A DNA stretch of 64,000 bases from Lepas anatifera (lineage: Eukaryota > Arthropoda > Thecostraca > Lepadidae), in contig JAOTON010001948.1 of the NCBI GenBank assembly GCA_034440635.1, positions 82,681-146,680 on the forward strand, read 5' to 3'. Position numbers and translations under genes: made by a program. This document shows, piece after piece, positions 45,531 to 58,092 of this stretch. Under the pieces are notes generated by a model. It ran no database searches. It was not told where the DNA came from and saw only the letters and a list, made by a program, of their open reading frames with translations. Numbering within the stretch: the stretch's first letter is position 1; every line of letters starts with the position of its first letter.

Positions 45531-45678
45531 AAGAAAAATATCTAAAAAACCCAAGACAACAGTAATAATCGGCTTCTGACGCATAATCCTCCCACTGCAT
45601 TTAAAAGAAAAATATCTAAAAAACCTAAGACAACAGTAATAATCGGCTTCTGACGCATAATCCTCCCACCGCATTTTC
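45531..45678. repeat. Tandem duplication, two 74-bp units
   Basis: The unit AAGAAAAATATCTAAAAAAC through CAGTAATAATCGGCTTCTGA to CCGCATTT is present twice with only a few differences. Confidence 0.9.
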
Positions 45679-46154
45679 CACGAAATGAAGCAGTGTCTGA
45701 ATTGTTCCGAATGTTTCGGTAATACGTTCAGTTTTGTTTCGGAAAGGCTCAATTTTTTATGTTAGCAATAGTAGCCTCCACACCACATCTAGTTCATTCG
45801 CAATGTTACCGAAGTCCAGTCTTGCTCAGTTCTCCCCTCCCCATTACCCCACTTCCAACCGGACGCGTCTATGCGGCGTGCCGACTGTAGGCTGAGTGGC
45901 CGGCGACGGTGTTGGGCTTGGTCTGCGGTGCTCGTTACTGATTTTGCTCTGTAGTCTCCATTCTTTTTATTGGCGTTATATGTAGTTAAAGCAATGCCCT
46001 TTCACATGAAGTTGTTTTAAAGTCAATAAAAACATAGGAAACATGTATGCTTATCTTTGCAAAAGTACTTGGCATACCTTTTCTCTCATCATTTTACAAC
46101 TTCTGAGAACATTTTAAGTTTAGGTCATCTCAGGTCAGGTCATCAGTACAGGTC

Positions 46155-46826
46155 AAGTGACCTGACATAAAAAAGTTTAAGATAGCATAAGTCGGAACAG
46201 GGTGAACTTATCCGATTGAAACTCATATCACATAATGGGCCCACCGAGTTCTCTAAAATATGTTCAGGTATTTTTCATATCGATGACCTAAGGTCAGGCA
46301 CGATCCATGACCCCTCCATTGGCAATACATGGGAGAATTGTTTTTATTGAATAACACAGCAACGGATGGTGATAGTGTTTATTTTAGCTGCATTAGATTT
46401 GGCTTGTCTTTGCGGTTCTTATGTTATGCATTTAATCTAATTTGGCTTTGACCTGACCTCAGGTCAGGTCAAATCCTTGCTTTGACCTAGCAAGGTCAAA
46501 TTATATATCATTCGATTCGGCTTGCTGTGACGATTCATATTATTCAATTCATTTCGCTCTATCTTTACTTGTTCAGATGTAATGGCCAAAAACCTCATTT
46601 ACATGTTATCCCTATGACGGCATGTTTTGACCTCTCATGGCCTTAAATGTGACCTGACAAAAAATGGTTTGGATATTTTCGATAGAGAAGTGGATGGGCT
46701 ACCCAACGCCGTTTACCGTTTTTCGCTACGTAACGTGGTTCTCGAGATCTTGGGGGCAGGTGCCCGCCCCCCCGTCAAAGCGAAGGTGGCTCAGACCCTC
46801 ATCAATGCGCGTGTTAATGCCAGTTC
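46155..46826 (-). repeat. Dispersed repeat, inverted partner of 14555-15230
   Basis: The reverse complement aligns with 14555-15230 from ACACGCGCATTGATG to GCTATCTTAAACTTTTT. The segment 46130-46170 holds four AGGTCA words and a TGACCT. An hAT-style end, CTGGATCTGCCCCTG, stands shortly after at 47008-47022. Confidence 0.75.
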
Positions 46827-46829
46827 ATA

Positions 46830-48350
46830 CTTCTGCGGACGTCTGGAGTTCTTGGAATTTTTTCCCCAAAACGGTGTTTATCGTTTTTCTCGCCATGTTT
46901 TTATGTGTATGTATGTTTTTATGAATATTTATACTTTGCACGGTCAGGGCCCCCAAAACCTATTTCAGCCCCCCAGTCAGTGCTTGCACCCTCCTTGTGC
47001 AATTTCTGGATCTGCCCCTGGCAATGAATGTTAGCCCACGACAGCGTTTATGTAGACCCATGGATTTACAGCTGTTGGATACCCTGTACCCCAGCTCCAC
47101 CCCCAGCATACTCATGAGACCTGAATACCTTTAGGGTGATGAAAAAGTTAATGCAAAGGAGGAAATTATTCAACTTTAGAACTTCTAGCGCATGAAGCAC
47201 CTTGAACAATTCCAGTTTAGCTTTAGGGGAAATGATTATTGAAAATCATGGATTTGGACTCATTTCTGCTGAAAAAATAGCTAATTCCCTTTGTTGGAGG
47301 TAAAAAATGCCCAAATCAGCATGACATTGAATCAGCATACAATCTGGCAATCCTTTGTGAGCCAGGTTTTTCAACTTCAACTTCAACAGAAGCCCTTTGT
47401 TTTGTGCCACAATAAATGTGCTCTTACTAAAAGGTGCTTTTATAGGAACAAAGAGACACATCAAATTGTATTTTTCGAAGAAATTTATACACATTTAAAG
47501 TTTCTGGTACCACATGCACGCTTTGTTACTTTGTAGTTGGTTTTCATAAGAGGTGGGACTCTCAGTCCTGCAATCCCGGGAATCATTATGGTCCAGGCAG
47601 GACTCAGGCCGGGATCAGGGCTCAAATGCAGGGACCATGCTGGGACCAGTCACCACTAAAACACAGCTCAAGTATATTACATATTATACTAGGAGCATTT
47701 CAGGAAAGCCGAGTCTATTTGAGGCATTAAAGTGATGCCTATTTAGCTTGGTCTCATCAAGCTCTGTTTACATGATTTTCAGTCATTTCACATGCCTCAA
47801 AGACACACATTTTCAGCACTTTCAAGCTAAAAATTTGTAGATTTAAAAATTGTGCAGTGTAACATAATTTGGCCCAAAACAAAGATTTAAAATATTAATG
47901 ACACATGCACCACACAAAACTAGAGCCATACAAAATTTCAATATTTGAAACCACATTTCATGACATTTTTATGGTTAATTTCTATTACTGTGACGGCTTC
48001 TACGGCATCAAAGTCGAAAGAAAAAGGGCTAGTGCAGTTGCCGTTTATTTTCACGTAAAACCTGCCAAAAACGAACTTTATAAGTAACAACGAAAACTAT
48101 GTGTTCGGGAATTCTGAAAAAGGAGAGACGAGCAGTCATCAACCTAGCTAACGGAAACACACGCATTCATACAATATGCCTGAGTACATCACATGCTGAG
48201 AACAGTGCAATATACAAGCATGATGCGTAATTATTACCTATTTCTTCATTCGGTAATTCTGAAGGAAGACACATTAATCACTTAGATGCTTCAGAGAGAT
48301 ATGGTTTTCGACCCTTTCCACCTCACTCTCATCGATGCTCAACACAAGTT
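46830..48350. other. Non-coding, no supported gene
   Basis: No domain-bearing ORF on either strand, no tandem repeat, and no paired transposon ends found. Confidence 0.4.
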
Positions 48351-48375
48351 CACCTAACCTAACCTAACCTAACCT
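48351..48375 (+). repeat. Telomere-type (CCTAA)n, left of the LTR element
   Basis: Nearly five units of AACCT, the complement of the arthropod telomere repeat TTAGG, end exactly at the 5' LTR. Four more units follow the 3' LTR. Confidence 0.85.
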
Positions 48376-48748
48376 TGTTGTATCCCGTGCCACCCGGTCC
48401 TGGTGACGCGCTGGACTTCCCAGTAGCCGGCGGCGGGTTGACCCGTCCGACTGAAGTGCTCCCTGATTGGCGGTCGGCGGGAACCGCTCGCACCTGATTG
48501 GTGGGGTGCTGGCGCGCTGTGACCCGGGGTCTGCGGCCGCATCGGTCTGGGGGACGCGTGCGTGCGGTAGGGCGGGGCATCAGCCGCAATAGATGCCAGT
48601 GCAGTGAGTGTGGCGTGGCAACAGCCATAATAGTTGCCGAAGATGGATGAGTATTGCTGCTGATCTTTTGGGTTCCTTATATTGTATTCGCTGTTTAATT
48701 TGTCGTCATTATCAATTCGTGATAATACACTACATCGCGAACAAAACA
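48376..48748 (+). repeat. 5' LTR
   Basis: 373 bp. It has TG...CA ends and a TATATTGTATTC promoter-like segment near 48677. It is 77 bp shorter than the 3' LTR because it lacks two blocks. Confidence 0.9.
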
Positions 48749-48766
48749 TGGCGCAGCCCGCAGTCG
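48749..48766 (+). promoter_or_regulatory. Primer-binding site
   Basis: TGGCGCAGCCCGCAGTCG begins immediately after the LTR. TGG pairs with the CCA end of a tRNA. I cannot name the tRNA. Confidence 0.75.
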
Positions 48767-48837
48767 AGACCTTTGCGGTAGTATATACCCAGTAATCATA
48801 GCTTCGGGCCAGCACCTTCTAACGTCGTGGTCGACGA

Positions 48838-51800
48838 ATGCCCTACTCTGTACGTTCCTGGCGCGGAATGGATAATGCTGATGACCTGGGGGATGACAGT
48901 GCAGTGCCCACATGGGCCTCACAGATTCAAGAAATGTTACAGCAGCAGCAGCAGGTGCTTCAACAGCAGCTCAGCAACAGCATGATCAACATCGAAGAGA
49001 TCTTGAGTCGCTACGTCACGAACTACACGATGAAATCCAACGCAAACGCCCGCAGGCATCTCCTGCAGAAGCTGCAGGAGCTGACGGCATGCCCCAAAAC
49101 CCGGCCGAGGGTTTAAAACTTGGGCTTGATTCGCATGTCCCTGCTTCTTTAGGAAACACAGACTCTCATCGTGGTTCAGCTTCTGCCGCACCTGGATTTG
49201 CGCTACCTTACGCCGCAACTAATACTGCAGCTCCAGAGCCAGTAGCAGCAGTCAAGCGCCCATCGTTTTCTCCTCCGGAGAAATTAACTTCATCGACGAC
49301 ACTGAACGAATTCCGCACCTGGCGCTCATCATGGGATGATTATTATCGCCTTAGCTCCCTTTCTACGATTTCACGAGAAGATCAGCTAGCTTACCTCCGG
49401 GCATGCTTCACGGAAGACATGCGGGCGGCTAGTCTGCATGCAATCGGCATCTGCTCCCACAGTGACACAGCTGAATCGGCTCTGAACAAGATCGAGAGGT
49501 ATCTCCGGCTTCAACGGAATGTGGCGGTCGACCGTGTGAGGTTCGAGGAGCGCTGTCAGCATGAAGATGAGCCGTTTGACTCGTTCCTGATTGCGTTGAA
49601 GGAGCTTGCCGCAGACGCAGAGTTATGCACAACCTGTATAGAGGAGCGCATCACAACCAGGATTATGTCCGGGATCCAAGACCAAGAGACTCGTAGAAAG
49701 CTTTTGGCGATACGGCCGTTTCCTTCTCTAGTCTCAGCCGTGGATATGTGTCGCTCTACTGAAGCTGCACGGGTCAATGACGGCGTCCTCCAAACCACTC
49801 TCAGCGGAACTCAGTGCATTCAACACGTCTACCGTCACCAGGAGCGCGATGCTCGAAGCACCTCTCGTGTGCGCCCTTCCGCAGCTTGCAACGGCTGTGG
49901 TCGAACTAGTCACTCGCGGAAGTCGTGTCCAGCTGCCAACCTGACCTGCTTCAATTGTGGTCTTCTCGGCCATCTTGCAATAGTATGTCGAAACAAGAGA
50001 TCGTCACAGCAGAACCAAGACAGAGATTCTAGACCTCGTCAACCTTCGACAGCTTCAGTTCCACAGGTGGTGATAAATAGAATGCAATCAAATATTCAGG
50101 CTCCGAAAGTTGGCATCCGACTTCGCTGCTGTGAGGGAACCTACCTGGCTTCGTTGGAGGCAACGCCTGACTCAGGAGCTGAAATAACAGTAATGAGCGC
50201 TGAGATAGCTCATAGCATCGGCGTTAGTGATGACGAACTCTCGGATCCTCCAGGCTTCGAAGTATCTGCTGCAAATGGTCAGGCAATGCGATGCATTGGT
50301 ACGTTCAGGGCAATAGTTACTTTGGAAGAAAGATCGGTTGAAGACACCATTCACGTGTTCCGAGAGTCCCGTGGACTTCTTCTCGCGTGGTACACGGCCA
50401 AACACCTTGGCATTCTCCCAGAACACTATCCAGCACCTCTTCCGTCAAAACCCAGCAGCAGTGACCAGTCCCTCAGCTCCCCAAAGTCATGTGTGGTGTC
50501 GCCCATATGCACTCAACCCGATGGTTCTGAACATCAGCTTCGTCAATCCCTTCTCAGGGATTACTGCGACGTCTTCACTTCAGAAACCGAAGAGGCTCTG
50601 CCACCCATGACTGGACCTCCGATGTCTATCCACGTCCTGGATGATGCTACTCCGTTTGCAGTACGGACTGCACGTCCCGTGCCACATGCGTGGCGGGACG
50701 AAGTTAAGAAGAAGCTTGACGACATGGTACAACAAGAAATCATCGCTCCTCTAGGTGATCAGCCGTCAGACTGGTGCCATCCGCTGGTGATAGTCCCTAA
50801 GCCCAGCGGAGGTATCCGAGTCTGTGTTGATCTCACGAAGCTCAACAGGTTTGTGAAGAGACCCCTTCATCCGTTGGTTACACCTCGAGACGCCGTCACA
50901 CAGGTTCCATCCAGTGCAAGGTTCTTCTCCACCCTGGATGCAAAGTCTGGTTACTGGCAGCTACCACTGGATGTTGACAGCATGAGCTTGACTACCTTCA
51001 TCACGGCTTGGGGTAGATTCAAGTTCCTTCGTGCACCGATGGGGCTCGTATCGACCGGCGACGAGTACTGTCGGCGTGTTGACCTAGCACTGCAGGGACT
51101 AGGCAACTTCGTGAAGGTAGTGGATGACATCCTGGTCTTCAGTGACACCCTGGAGGAGCATGAAAGGCATCTCCGTGCAGTACTCGATCGTTGTCGGGAC
51201 CATGGCATCACCATCAACAGAGAGAAGTTCTCGTGTACCACAGGGAGTGTATCCTACTGCGGATACAGCATCTCATCGACTGGAAAGCAGGCTGATCCTC
51301 GTAAAGTGGCAGCGATCGCTGAATTCGCCCCGCCAACGAACATTACTGAGATGCAATCGTTCATGGGTCTGGTTCAGCAGCTGGGAGACTTCTCTTCTGA
51401 TGTATCAACGGCGGCAGAACCACTTCGCGCGCTTATGAAGCCTTCGAACGCATTCATCTGGACACCAGATCATCAGGCTGCATTCCAGTCAGTCAAGACG
51501 GTGCTGTCTTCACCTCCCATACTAGCACACTACGACCCAAAGCTGCTCACCATTCTTCAGACGGATGCAGCTCGGCTCAAGGGCTTAGGCTACGCCGTTC
51601 TTCAACAGCATGGAAGCCACTGGCGGCTGGTCCAGTGTGGATCTAGATTCCTGTCGGATACCGAATCTAGATATGCGATGATCGAGTTGGAACTCTTAGC
51701 ACTTGTCTGGGCTCTGAAGAAATGCAGGATATTTCTGCAGGGTCTACAGCACTTCACGGTGGTCGTGGACCACCGGCCGCTCCTCCCAATCCTCAACAAC

Positions 51801-53349
51801 TACACCACGGATGCTGTTGAAAACCCACGGCTTAAACGTTTGAAAGAGAAAACTACGTTGTTCAACTTCACCACCGTCTGGAAGAAGGGTAAAGAGCATG
51901 ACATTCCTGACGCGCTCTCTCGTGCTCCGGTAGATGGGCCAGCATCGGACGACGAGTGCCTGGTTCAGGCACTAGAACAACAAGTTCAGGAGGTATCCAG
52001 TGTTGTCATGGCGAAGTTTCTGGACGGTGCTACCCTCACCATCTACCAGATCCTGGTCTGGGAGAGCTCCGTCGCGAACCTGACGCAGACGACACCTATC
52101 AGCGTCTTCTGGAAATGGTGACCGGAGGATTCCCAAATTCCAAGAATCAACTACCACAGCTTTTTCTCCCGTTCTGGAGTGTCCGTCACGAGCTCACTGT
52201 CCATGACGGCTTGATATTGAAAGGCTGTCGCATCATGGTTCCAGTGGCTTCCAGAAAAGCGACCCTTGAGATGCTGCACGCTTCACACCGGGGCATAGAC
52301 CGCACGAAGCGCCGTGCGCGTCAGACAGTATGGTGGCCCGGTATTAACAGTGACATCACCAACACTGTCAGCGCCTGCAGTCCCTGTCAAGAGAGGCGTG
52401 CAAGTCTGCCACAGGAGCCGATGGCTACAGACCCACCTCCGTCCAGAATATTTGAGGACGTATCATCTGACATCTTCACTCTGGCGGGAAGAAACTTTTT
52501 CGTGTACGTAGACAGGCTCTCGAACTGGCCTGTAATTTTCCAGCTCCCACGAGGAGATGCAACAAGCCGACAGGTCATCAGGGCGTTTCGGGAAGCCTTT
52601 GTTTCACTCGGCGTTCCAGTTCGAGTAAGGACAGATGGAGGACCCCAATACAAGAGTCGCCTGGTATCTGCTTTTCTAAACCGCTGGGGTGTGGCTCACG
52701 TTTTCTCGACTCCCCACTATCCCCAATCCAACGGACACGCCGAAGCAGCTGTCAAGACTGTCAAAAACCTCATCGCCAAGACAACCAACAATGGATGCAT
52801 CGATGACGAGAGGCTGGATCGAGGGTTGCTGGAGCTACGCAACACTCCTGGACCTGATGGTCGTTCGCCTGCGCAAATTGTCTTCGGACACCCTATCCGT
52901 TCATGGGTCCCGGCCCATCGGAATGCATTTGCACCCGAGTGGCAGCAACTGGGTGAAGACTGTGACGTCAAAGCTGCTCAGAAAAAATGAAGACATCGCA
53001 ACGCTATGATGCTTCAGCCAAGTCCCTGCTACCTTTGAATATCGGTGATCTCGTCAGAATCTAAGATCCCTTCAGCAAGCGGTGGAACAAAGTCGGCTCT
53101 CTCGTCGGCGTTGGACGTCACCGCGACCACCTCGTCAAGCTTCCGAGCGGACGAGTCCTGTGGAGAAATCGGCGGTATCTCCGCACTTCTTTATCCGAGA
53201 CTGAGTGGGACACAGCACCATCGTCTTTAGCTGCCGAGAGTTCAGCAGCTGCGCAGAAGAAGGTTCGATTTAGCGACTCTTCAACTTCTTATCCGCGGCG
53301 TGGAATGCGGCAACGTCATCCTCCAGATCGTCTGACATACTGTCCTTAG
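48838..53349 (+). pseudogene. gag-pol of the gypsy-type element, several breaks
   Basis: Gag starts in one frame (48838 or 48868) and moves to the long frame within a CAG-rich stretch (about 48940-48985). Two CCHC knuckles (49888-49990) end Gag. The protease motif DSGAEIT is near 50169. The reverse transcriptase shows TLDAKSGYWQLPL and VVDDIL at 51117, where V replaces the usual Y or F before the DD. RNase H follows to about 51830. A one-base shift near 52060 separates it from integrase, which has an HHCC zinc finger and a D,D-35-E core up to 52990. A further shift in A6 (52982-52987) and a stop at 53062-53064 break the integrase C-terminus. Protein made from this copy would be truncated. Confidence 0.88.
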
Positions 53350-53381
53350 GCATCCCAGTGGATGCCTGAGGGGAGGGGAGA

Positions 53382-53831
53382 TGTTGTATCCCGTGCCGCC
53401 CGGTCGTGGTGACGCGCTGGACTTCCCAGTAGCCGGCGGCGGGTTGACCCGTCCGACTGAAGTGCTCCCTGATTGGCGGTCGGCGGGAACCGCTCGCACC
53501 TGATTGGTGGGGTGCTGGCGCGCTGTGACCCGGAGTCTGCGGCCGCACCGGGCGGGGGAGCCAGTTCGGTCTGGGGGACGCGTGCGTGTGGCAGGGCGTG
53601 GCATCAGCTGCAATAGATGCCAGTGCAGTGAGTGTGGCGTGGCATCAGCCGTGATAGACGCCAGTGACATAACGGCTCGCAGTGCGTGGCGTGGCAACAG
53701 CCATAATAGTTGCCGAAGACGCGATGAGTATTGCTGCTGATCTTTTGGGTTCCTTATATTGTATTCGCTGTTTATTTTTGTCGTAATTATCAATTCGTGA
53801 TAATACACTACATCGCGAACACAACACAACA
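53382..53831 (+). repeat. 3' LTR
   Basis: 450 bp. Compared with the 5' LTR it has an extra 20-base block after GCGGCCGCA and a 57-base partial tandem duplication around GGCATCAGCCGTGATAGACG. Outside these blocks the two LTRs are closely similar, with scattered substitutions. Confidence 0.9.
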
Positions 53832-53851
53832 AACCTAACCTAACCTAACCT
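53832..53851 (+). repeat. Telomere-type (CCTAA)n, right of the LTR element
   Basis: Four exact AACCT units directly follow the 3' LTR, completing the array interrupted by the insertion. Confidence 0.85.
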
Positions 53852-54357
53852 GCGTACTGTCCTGATTCACAAAATATTTGGACCACACTGCATTTATAAA
53901 TCTGGATTTTCCTTTACTGTACCTGCCTCATCGCTGGTGGGGGAGATCAGTCGAAAGTTGAGATTGATTTCTCTTGGCGGGAAATCTGCTGATTCATAAA
54001 GCGTTTTTCTGGAGTATTTTATCAGAGATCTAGAGTATTATTCTTGTATTGAATTATTATTCTGGAATCCAATCTGGCATCGAGAATTAACGCCAAGTTT
54101 GTTTATTACACGATCCTTCTGGTGGTGCATCGGTAGTTGTGCGATATACGACAGATTTCGTGCCAAATTATATTGTAAAAAAATTCAGCGTGGGAAGTGA
54201 GTATTTTATTTGAGCCCAGCATGTCTGATTACATAGGAAACCACACTTTAATAATCTGTAATGCATTAATTTGGCTTCCTTCAGTTATACCCTTTATTCC
54301 AGCTTCGTGAGGCTTGAGTATCTGTGATCGGCGGCTCAGAAGATATTGCCAATATTC

Positions 54358-54570
54358 AGGGGAGATACGTGATAAAAATTATTGGCTAGATCAAAAGGTT
54401 ACAAAAAGTTGTTTCAGAAGTCCATTTTTGCGAATTCCACCCGCAAATGCCTTAAAATTGCTCTCAAAGTCAACATTTCTAGACGACTTTACCGATACAT
54501 CTCTTATCGATGTAAATGACGTACTCCCGGCTAAGGCTATCAAATTCTCTAAAAAACAGGTCCCATTTTT
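54358..54570 (+). repeat. Partial copy of the TTAA-element left end
   Basis: It matches 3449-3655 closely (GGGAGATACG, ATCAAAAGGTTACAAAA, TTGTTTCAGAAGTCC, CAAATGCCTTAAAATTGCTC, GACTTTACCG). The right part of the element is absent; a LINE follows directly. Confidence 0.85.
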
Positions 54571-54599
54571 CCGAAGCAGTGACTTGAAACAAGTCTAGC

Positions 54600-56614
54600 T
54601 ACAAGTCTAAAAAAGAAAAAAGCCAGAGCATGGAATGCCTATAAGGCATCGGACAGAGAGCCCGAACTCGGTCTCACATTCGCCAGATATACAGCTGCAA
54701 GAAATCAGCTCCGCACCATGACTAGAAAGCTCCTGTATAATCATGAAGAGAATGTCATCAGCACCTTGAAACAATCTGTGAAACCCTTTTGGAGGCATGT
54801 GAACTCCCGACTAAAAATAAAGTCCAGGGTCGAGGACCTTGAGGGCGAATACAGCACATTACATAGCAGTGACTTAGAGAAGGCTGAACTTCTAAATCAA
54901 TTTTTCTGCTCAGTCTTCACCAGAGAGAACATGGATTTCATTCCTGCTTTTCCAGACAGAGCTGCGAACCAGACCATATCAGATATTATCATATCACCTG
55001 AATTGGTTAGCGCCCGTCTCCTCCAACTAAAACCGTGTGGGGCTCCTGGACCCGATAAACTGCATCCTCGAGTTCTCCAAGAGACTGCAGCTGTTATCTC
55101 TGGTCCTCTTGCTATCCTGTTCCGCAGATCCATAGACTCCGGTGTTCTCCCAGATATATGGAAGAAAGCCTCGGTTGTGCCCATTCACAAAAAAGGTAGC
55201 AGGCAGAAACCAAGCAACTATCGCCCCATCAGTTTGACGTCCATTGCCTGCAGAGTGTTAGAAGCCATAATAAGGGATCAGCTCATGGAGCACATGATGC
55301 AGTACAACCTTCTGTCGCTGGCTCAACACGGCTTTCGTCCGCGGCGCTCTTGCGACTCCCAACTGTTGGAAACTGTAGACGACTGGACCAAATGTTTGGA
55401 GACCGGAAACCCCCTTGATAGCACCCATCTTGATTTTCGTAAAGCCTTCGATGCAGTGCCGCACAACAGACTCCTCCAAAAACTCAAAGGCTACGGAGTC
55501 ACAGGAAAACTGCCCAAATGGATTGAGAGCTTCCTTTCTGAGCGAGAGCAAAGAGTTGTGCTGAATGGATGCGTATCAGGCTGGGCCCCAGTGATAAGCG
55601 GTGTACCACAGGGCTCTGTGCTCGGTCCGATGTTGTTTTTAGTGTACATCAATGACCTGCCAGACGTGATCCAGTCCACGACAAAAAATATTTGCAGATG
55701 ACACAAAGATATACGCCCCAATAACGCATCACAGCTCTGCAGTTACACTCCAGTCCGACATCGACAAGGCCACCGAATGGGCCGACAAATGGCAGCTGCC
55801 CTTCAACGAAGATAAGTGCTCAGTCCTACATGTGGGCTCCTCTAATATCCACCATGGGTATCACATGAGAGGGGTAGCGCTACAAGGGGTCCAGTCGTGA
55901 AAAAGACTTAGGGGTGTCTATCGACAGTGTCCTCAAATTTCGGGAGCACGCTGCTGGGGCGGTCGCCAAGGGGAACCAGCTGCTTGCAGTGATACGGAGG
56001 TCATTCCAGAAGATTGACAAGTCGAGCCTCCTCATCCTTTACAAGACGCTGGTTCGACCCCACCTCGAGTATGCGAACATTACATGGGGACCTTTCAATT
56101 GCTCCGATCAAAAGAGTCTCGAACGGGTCCAGGGACGCGCAACACGAATGATCCGTCAAATACGCCATAGACCCTACAGTGAACGACTTGCAGAGCTGGA
56201 CTTACCCTCGCTTTATTACAGGCGTAAGCGAGGTGATATGATCCGCGTATATCAAATACTAAACGGTCTGGTAGATCTCGAGCCATCACTCCTCTTCGAA
56301 CGCGATCGCAACACACGCACGAGGGGCCATCCCTTCAAACTGGTCAAACCAGCGGCGGTGTCTCGTGTACGCAGGAACGCTTTTGGAGTCCGCGTAATAA
56401 ACGACTGGAATAGTCTTCCAACAGACGTCGTCTGTTCGCCCTCCATCAGCGCCTTCAAAGCAAGGCTCGACAATCACTGGCTCGAACACAAGTACACCAC
56501 TCCCGACACTGACTGAGAACCCACTGTCTACACGCAACCGAACTCGTTGAGACCGGCTTCTACAGGCTTTTAGTAGCCTACTATGCCGACGACCATCTGG
56601 TATCTGGTATCTGG
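54600..56614 (+). pseudogene. CR1-like LINE reverse transcriptase with two frameshifts
   Basis: The reverse transcriptase runs from about 54630. Motifs in order: LQLKPCGAPGPDKLHPRVLQ, NYRPISLTSIACRVLEAII, HLDFRKAFDAVPHNRLL, ISGVPQGSVLGPMLFLVYIN. The frame slips in A6 at 55681-55686, just before the catalytic FADDTKIYAP. It slips again near 55895, and a 200-residue frame continues with EKDLGVSID to SAFKARLDNHW and stop at 56514. The 3' end is a short (GGTATCT)n run (56596-56614), like the microsatellite tails of CR1 elements. The endonuclease is missing. Confidence 0.88.
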
Positions 56615-58015
56615 CTAAAGCCAGGATGAAGTGTAAGACTGCCAGACACTGATCAAGTTAAGTCAGTACCACATGCCATCATTCTTCCATACTGATATTG
56701 CATAAGGTGGCGATTGAAGTGCAAAGGTTTGATGTGTCTCTGATCAAATTATGACATAGTGGTAGGCCTCAGGAAAAGAGCCTTTTTAATTTAAGAAGTG
56801 GTGCTTATGTCACTCAATTATCAAATACCTTTGAGCAAATCTACACAAGTCACATCAGATCCTAGTGTGTGCCCCAGATGGCTTAAGCTTGCCTTCCCTG
56901 GTTAAATCTGCTGTGCAAAGGTCAAACCATGTATGTCCCTTACTCTTTGCATGGGACATACAAGAAACATATTTCACCTTTGCAACGCAGAAATGAAGGC
57001 ACCTTTAAATCCAAGGAAAAGTTTGAAGCACATGAAAGGAAAACTATACTATCATGACTAAGAAGTACCTACTACCCTATACACACATTCAAATTTTGAA
57101 CCCTCTCACTCTCGATCCTTGCCACAGCCCCAAGCTAAATAGCAAGTACTAAAACAATGCTATAGCTTCCCTGTGGTACCAAGGCAATATAAAAAGGGCA
57201 GCACAGTTTTCACTCACAGCCAGGGGGCGGACATGAGATACCTCTCTAGAATTCTGGGGGGGGTTTGAAGGTTCCATTTCTGGGTCTGACCGTTTTTTTT
57301 TTGCAGCAAAATTTAACATGTAATTCCAATGGGACTGTTTGCAGGGGTTTGGGGCACGGGCCAGTTGGAAAATTTAAGCGGTGCTTAAGAGAATATTTTT
57401 TATTTTTGGTATGTAAAATTGATCAGGCTATCTTCTGGGTGCAGTTTTTAGTCCCTGACATGCTTTTATAACAAGGAAAATCCACGATGAACTTCATGCT
57501 AATTACTTCAGAATTCTGTTTCGAATGTTTCGCTCAACCAATCAGAACGCTGTATTCTACCTTCTGCTACCAGAATCTAAGGTATCTTGAACAAAACCCT
57601 CCAAAATACTACCATATGCTCAACATGCTGCCAAATCAGGCAGTCAGCTGGCTGTGATGTCCAAACAGTATCTATAGGAACCGTGCTCACAGCTTCAATT
57701 TCGGAGTGCCTACCTCGATTAATTCTAGATCACACACTGGCCCAGCCCCCATCGAAGTTAGTTGGCAGCACGGGCTTGATAATTCCTCTGTCCCATTGAC
57801 ATCGCATGTTAAAATGTTCATTTTGGAAGGTCTCCAGATCGCAAATTTGGTTGGTCCCAGAAACAAATTGCATACCATCTAAAAGCGCCATCAATTTCCT
57901 TTTGGGTTCCAGAGTCGGTTTTACAATTCCCACAAAAAACTTCCCACAGGAGAGCAAAAACTGGCTCGATGTCGCGCCGCCACCGACCCTCCCTCCCCCA
58001 GCGGGCGGCCGCGCA
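56615..58015. other. Non-coding, no supported gene
   Basis: No ORF with a recognisable domain and no repeat structure seen. Confidence 0.4.
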
Positions 58016-58021
58016 CGCGTC

Positions 58022-58092
58022 ACCATAGCGCAACTGGTAGAGCGCTCGCTTGCCACGCAATAGGTCGCAAGTTCGAAACTGCGTGGGGGCAC
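58022..58092 (+). repeat. tRNA-Gly-like sequence, probably SINE-derived
   Basis: TAGCGCAACTGGTAGAGCGC forms a perfect four-pair D stem and A box. GCC falls at the anticodon position (CTTGCCACGC). The B box is AGTTCGAAACT, but one extra A breaks the T stem and the acceptor arms pair poorly. A working tRNA is unlikely. Confidence 0.5.

Larger units (their letters stand above)
48376..53831 (+). mobile_element. Ty3/gypsy-type LTR retrotransposon, structurally complete, coding region broken
   Basis: 5' LTR 48376-48748, 3' LTR 53382-53831, both TGTTGT...AACA. The flanking AACCT on each side fits a 5-bp target duplication. A primer-binding site starts TGGCGCAGCCCGCAG at 48749 and a polypurine tract GAGGGGAGGGGAGA ends at 53381. 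The order gag, protease, reverse transcriptase, RNase H, integrase fits Ty3/gypsy, and the motif wording is close to K02A2.6-like invertebrate elements. No envelope gene is present. Confidence 0.93.

Noticed and set aside
48376..53831. Endogenous retrovirus
   Set aside because: No envelope gene between integrase and the 3' LTR. Gene order and motifs fit an ordinary Ty3/gypsy retrotransposon.
58022..58092. Functional tRNA-Gly(GCC)
   Set aside because: One extra base in the T arm and poor acceptor pairing. Better read as a tRNA-derived repeat.
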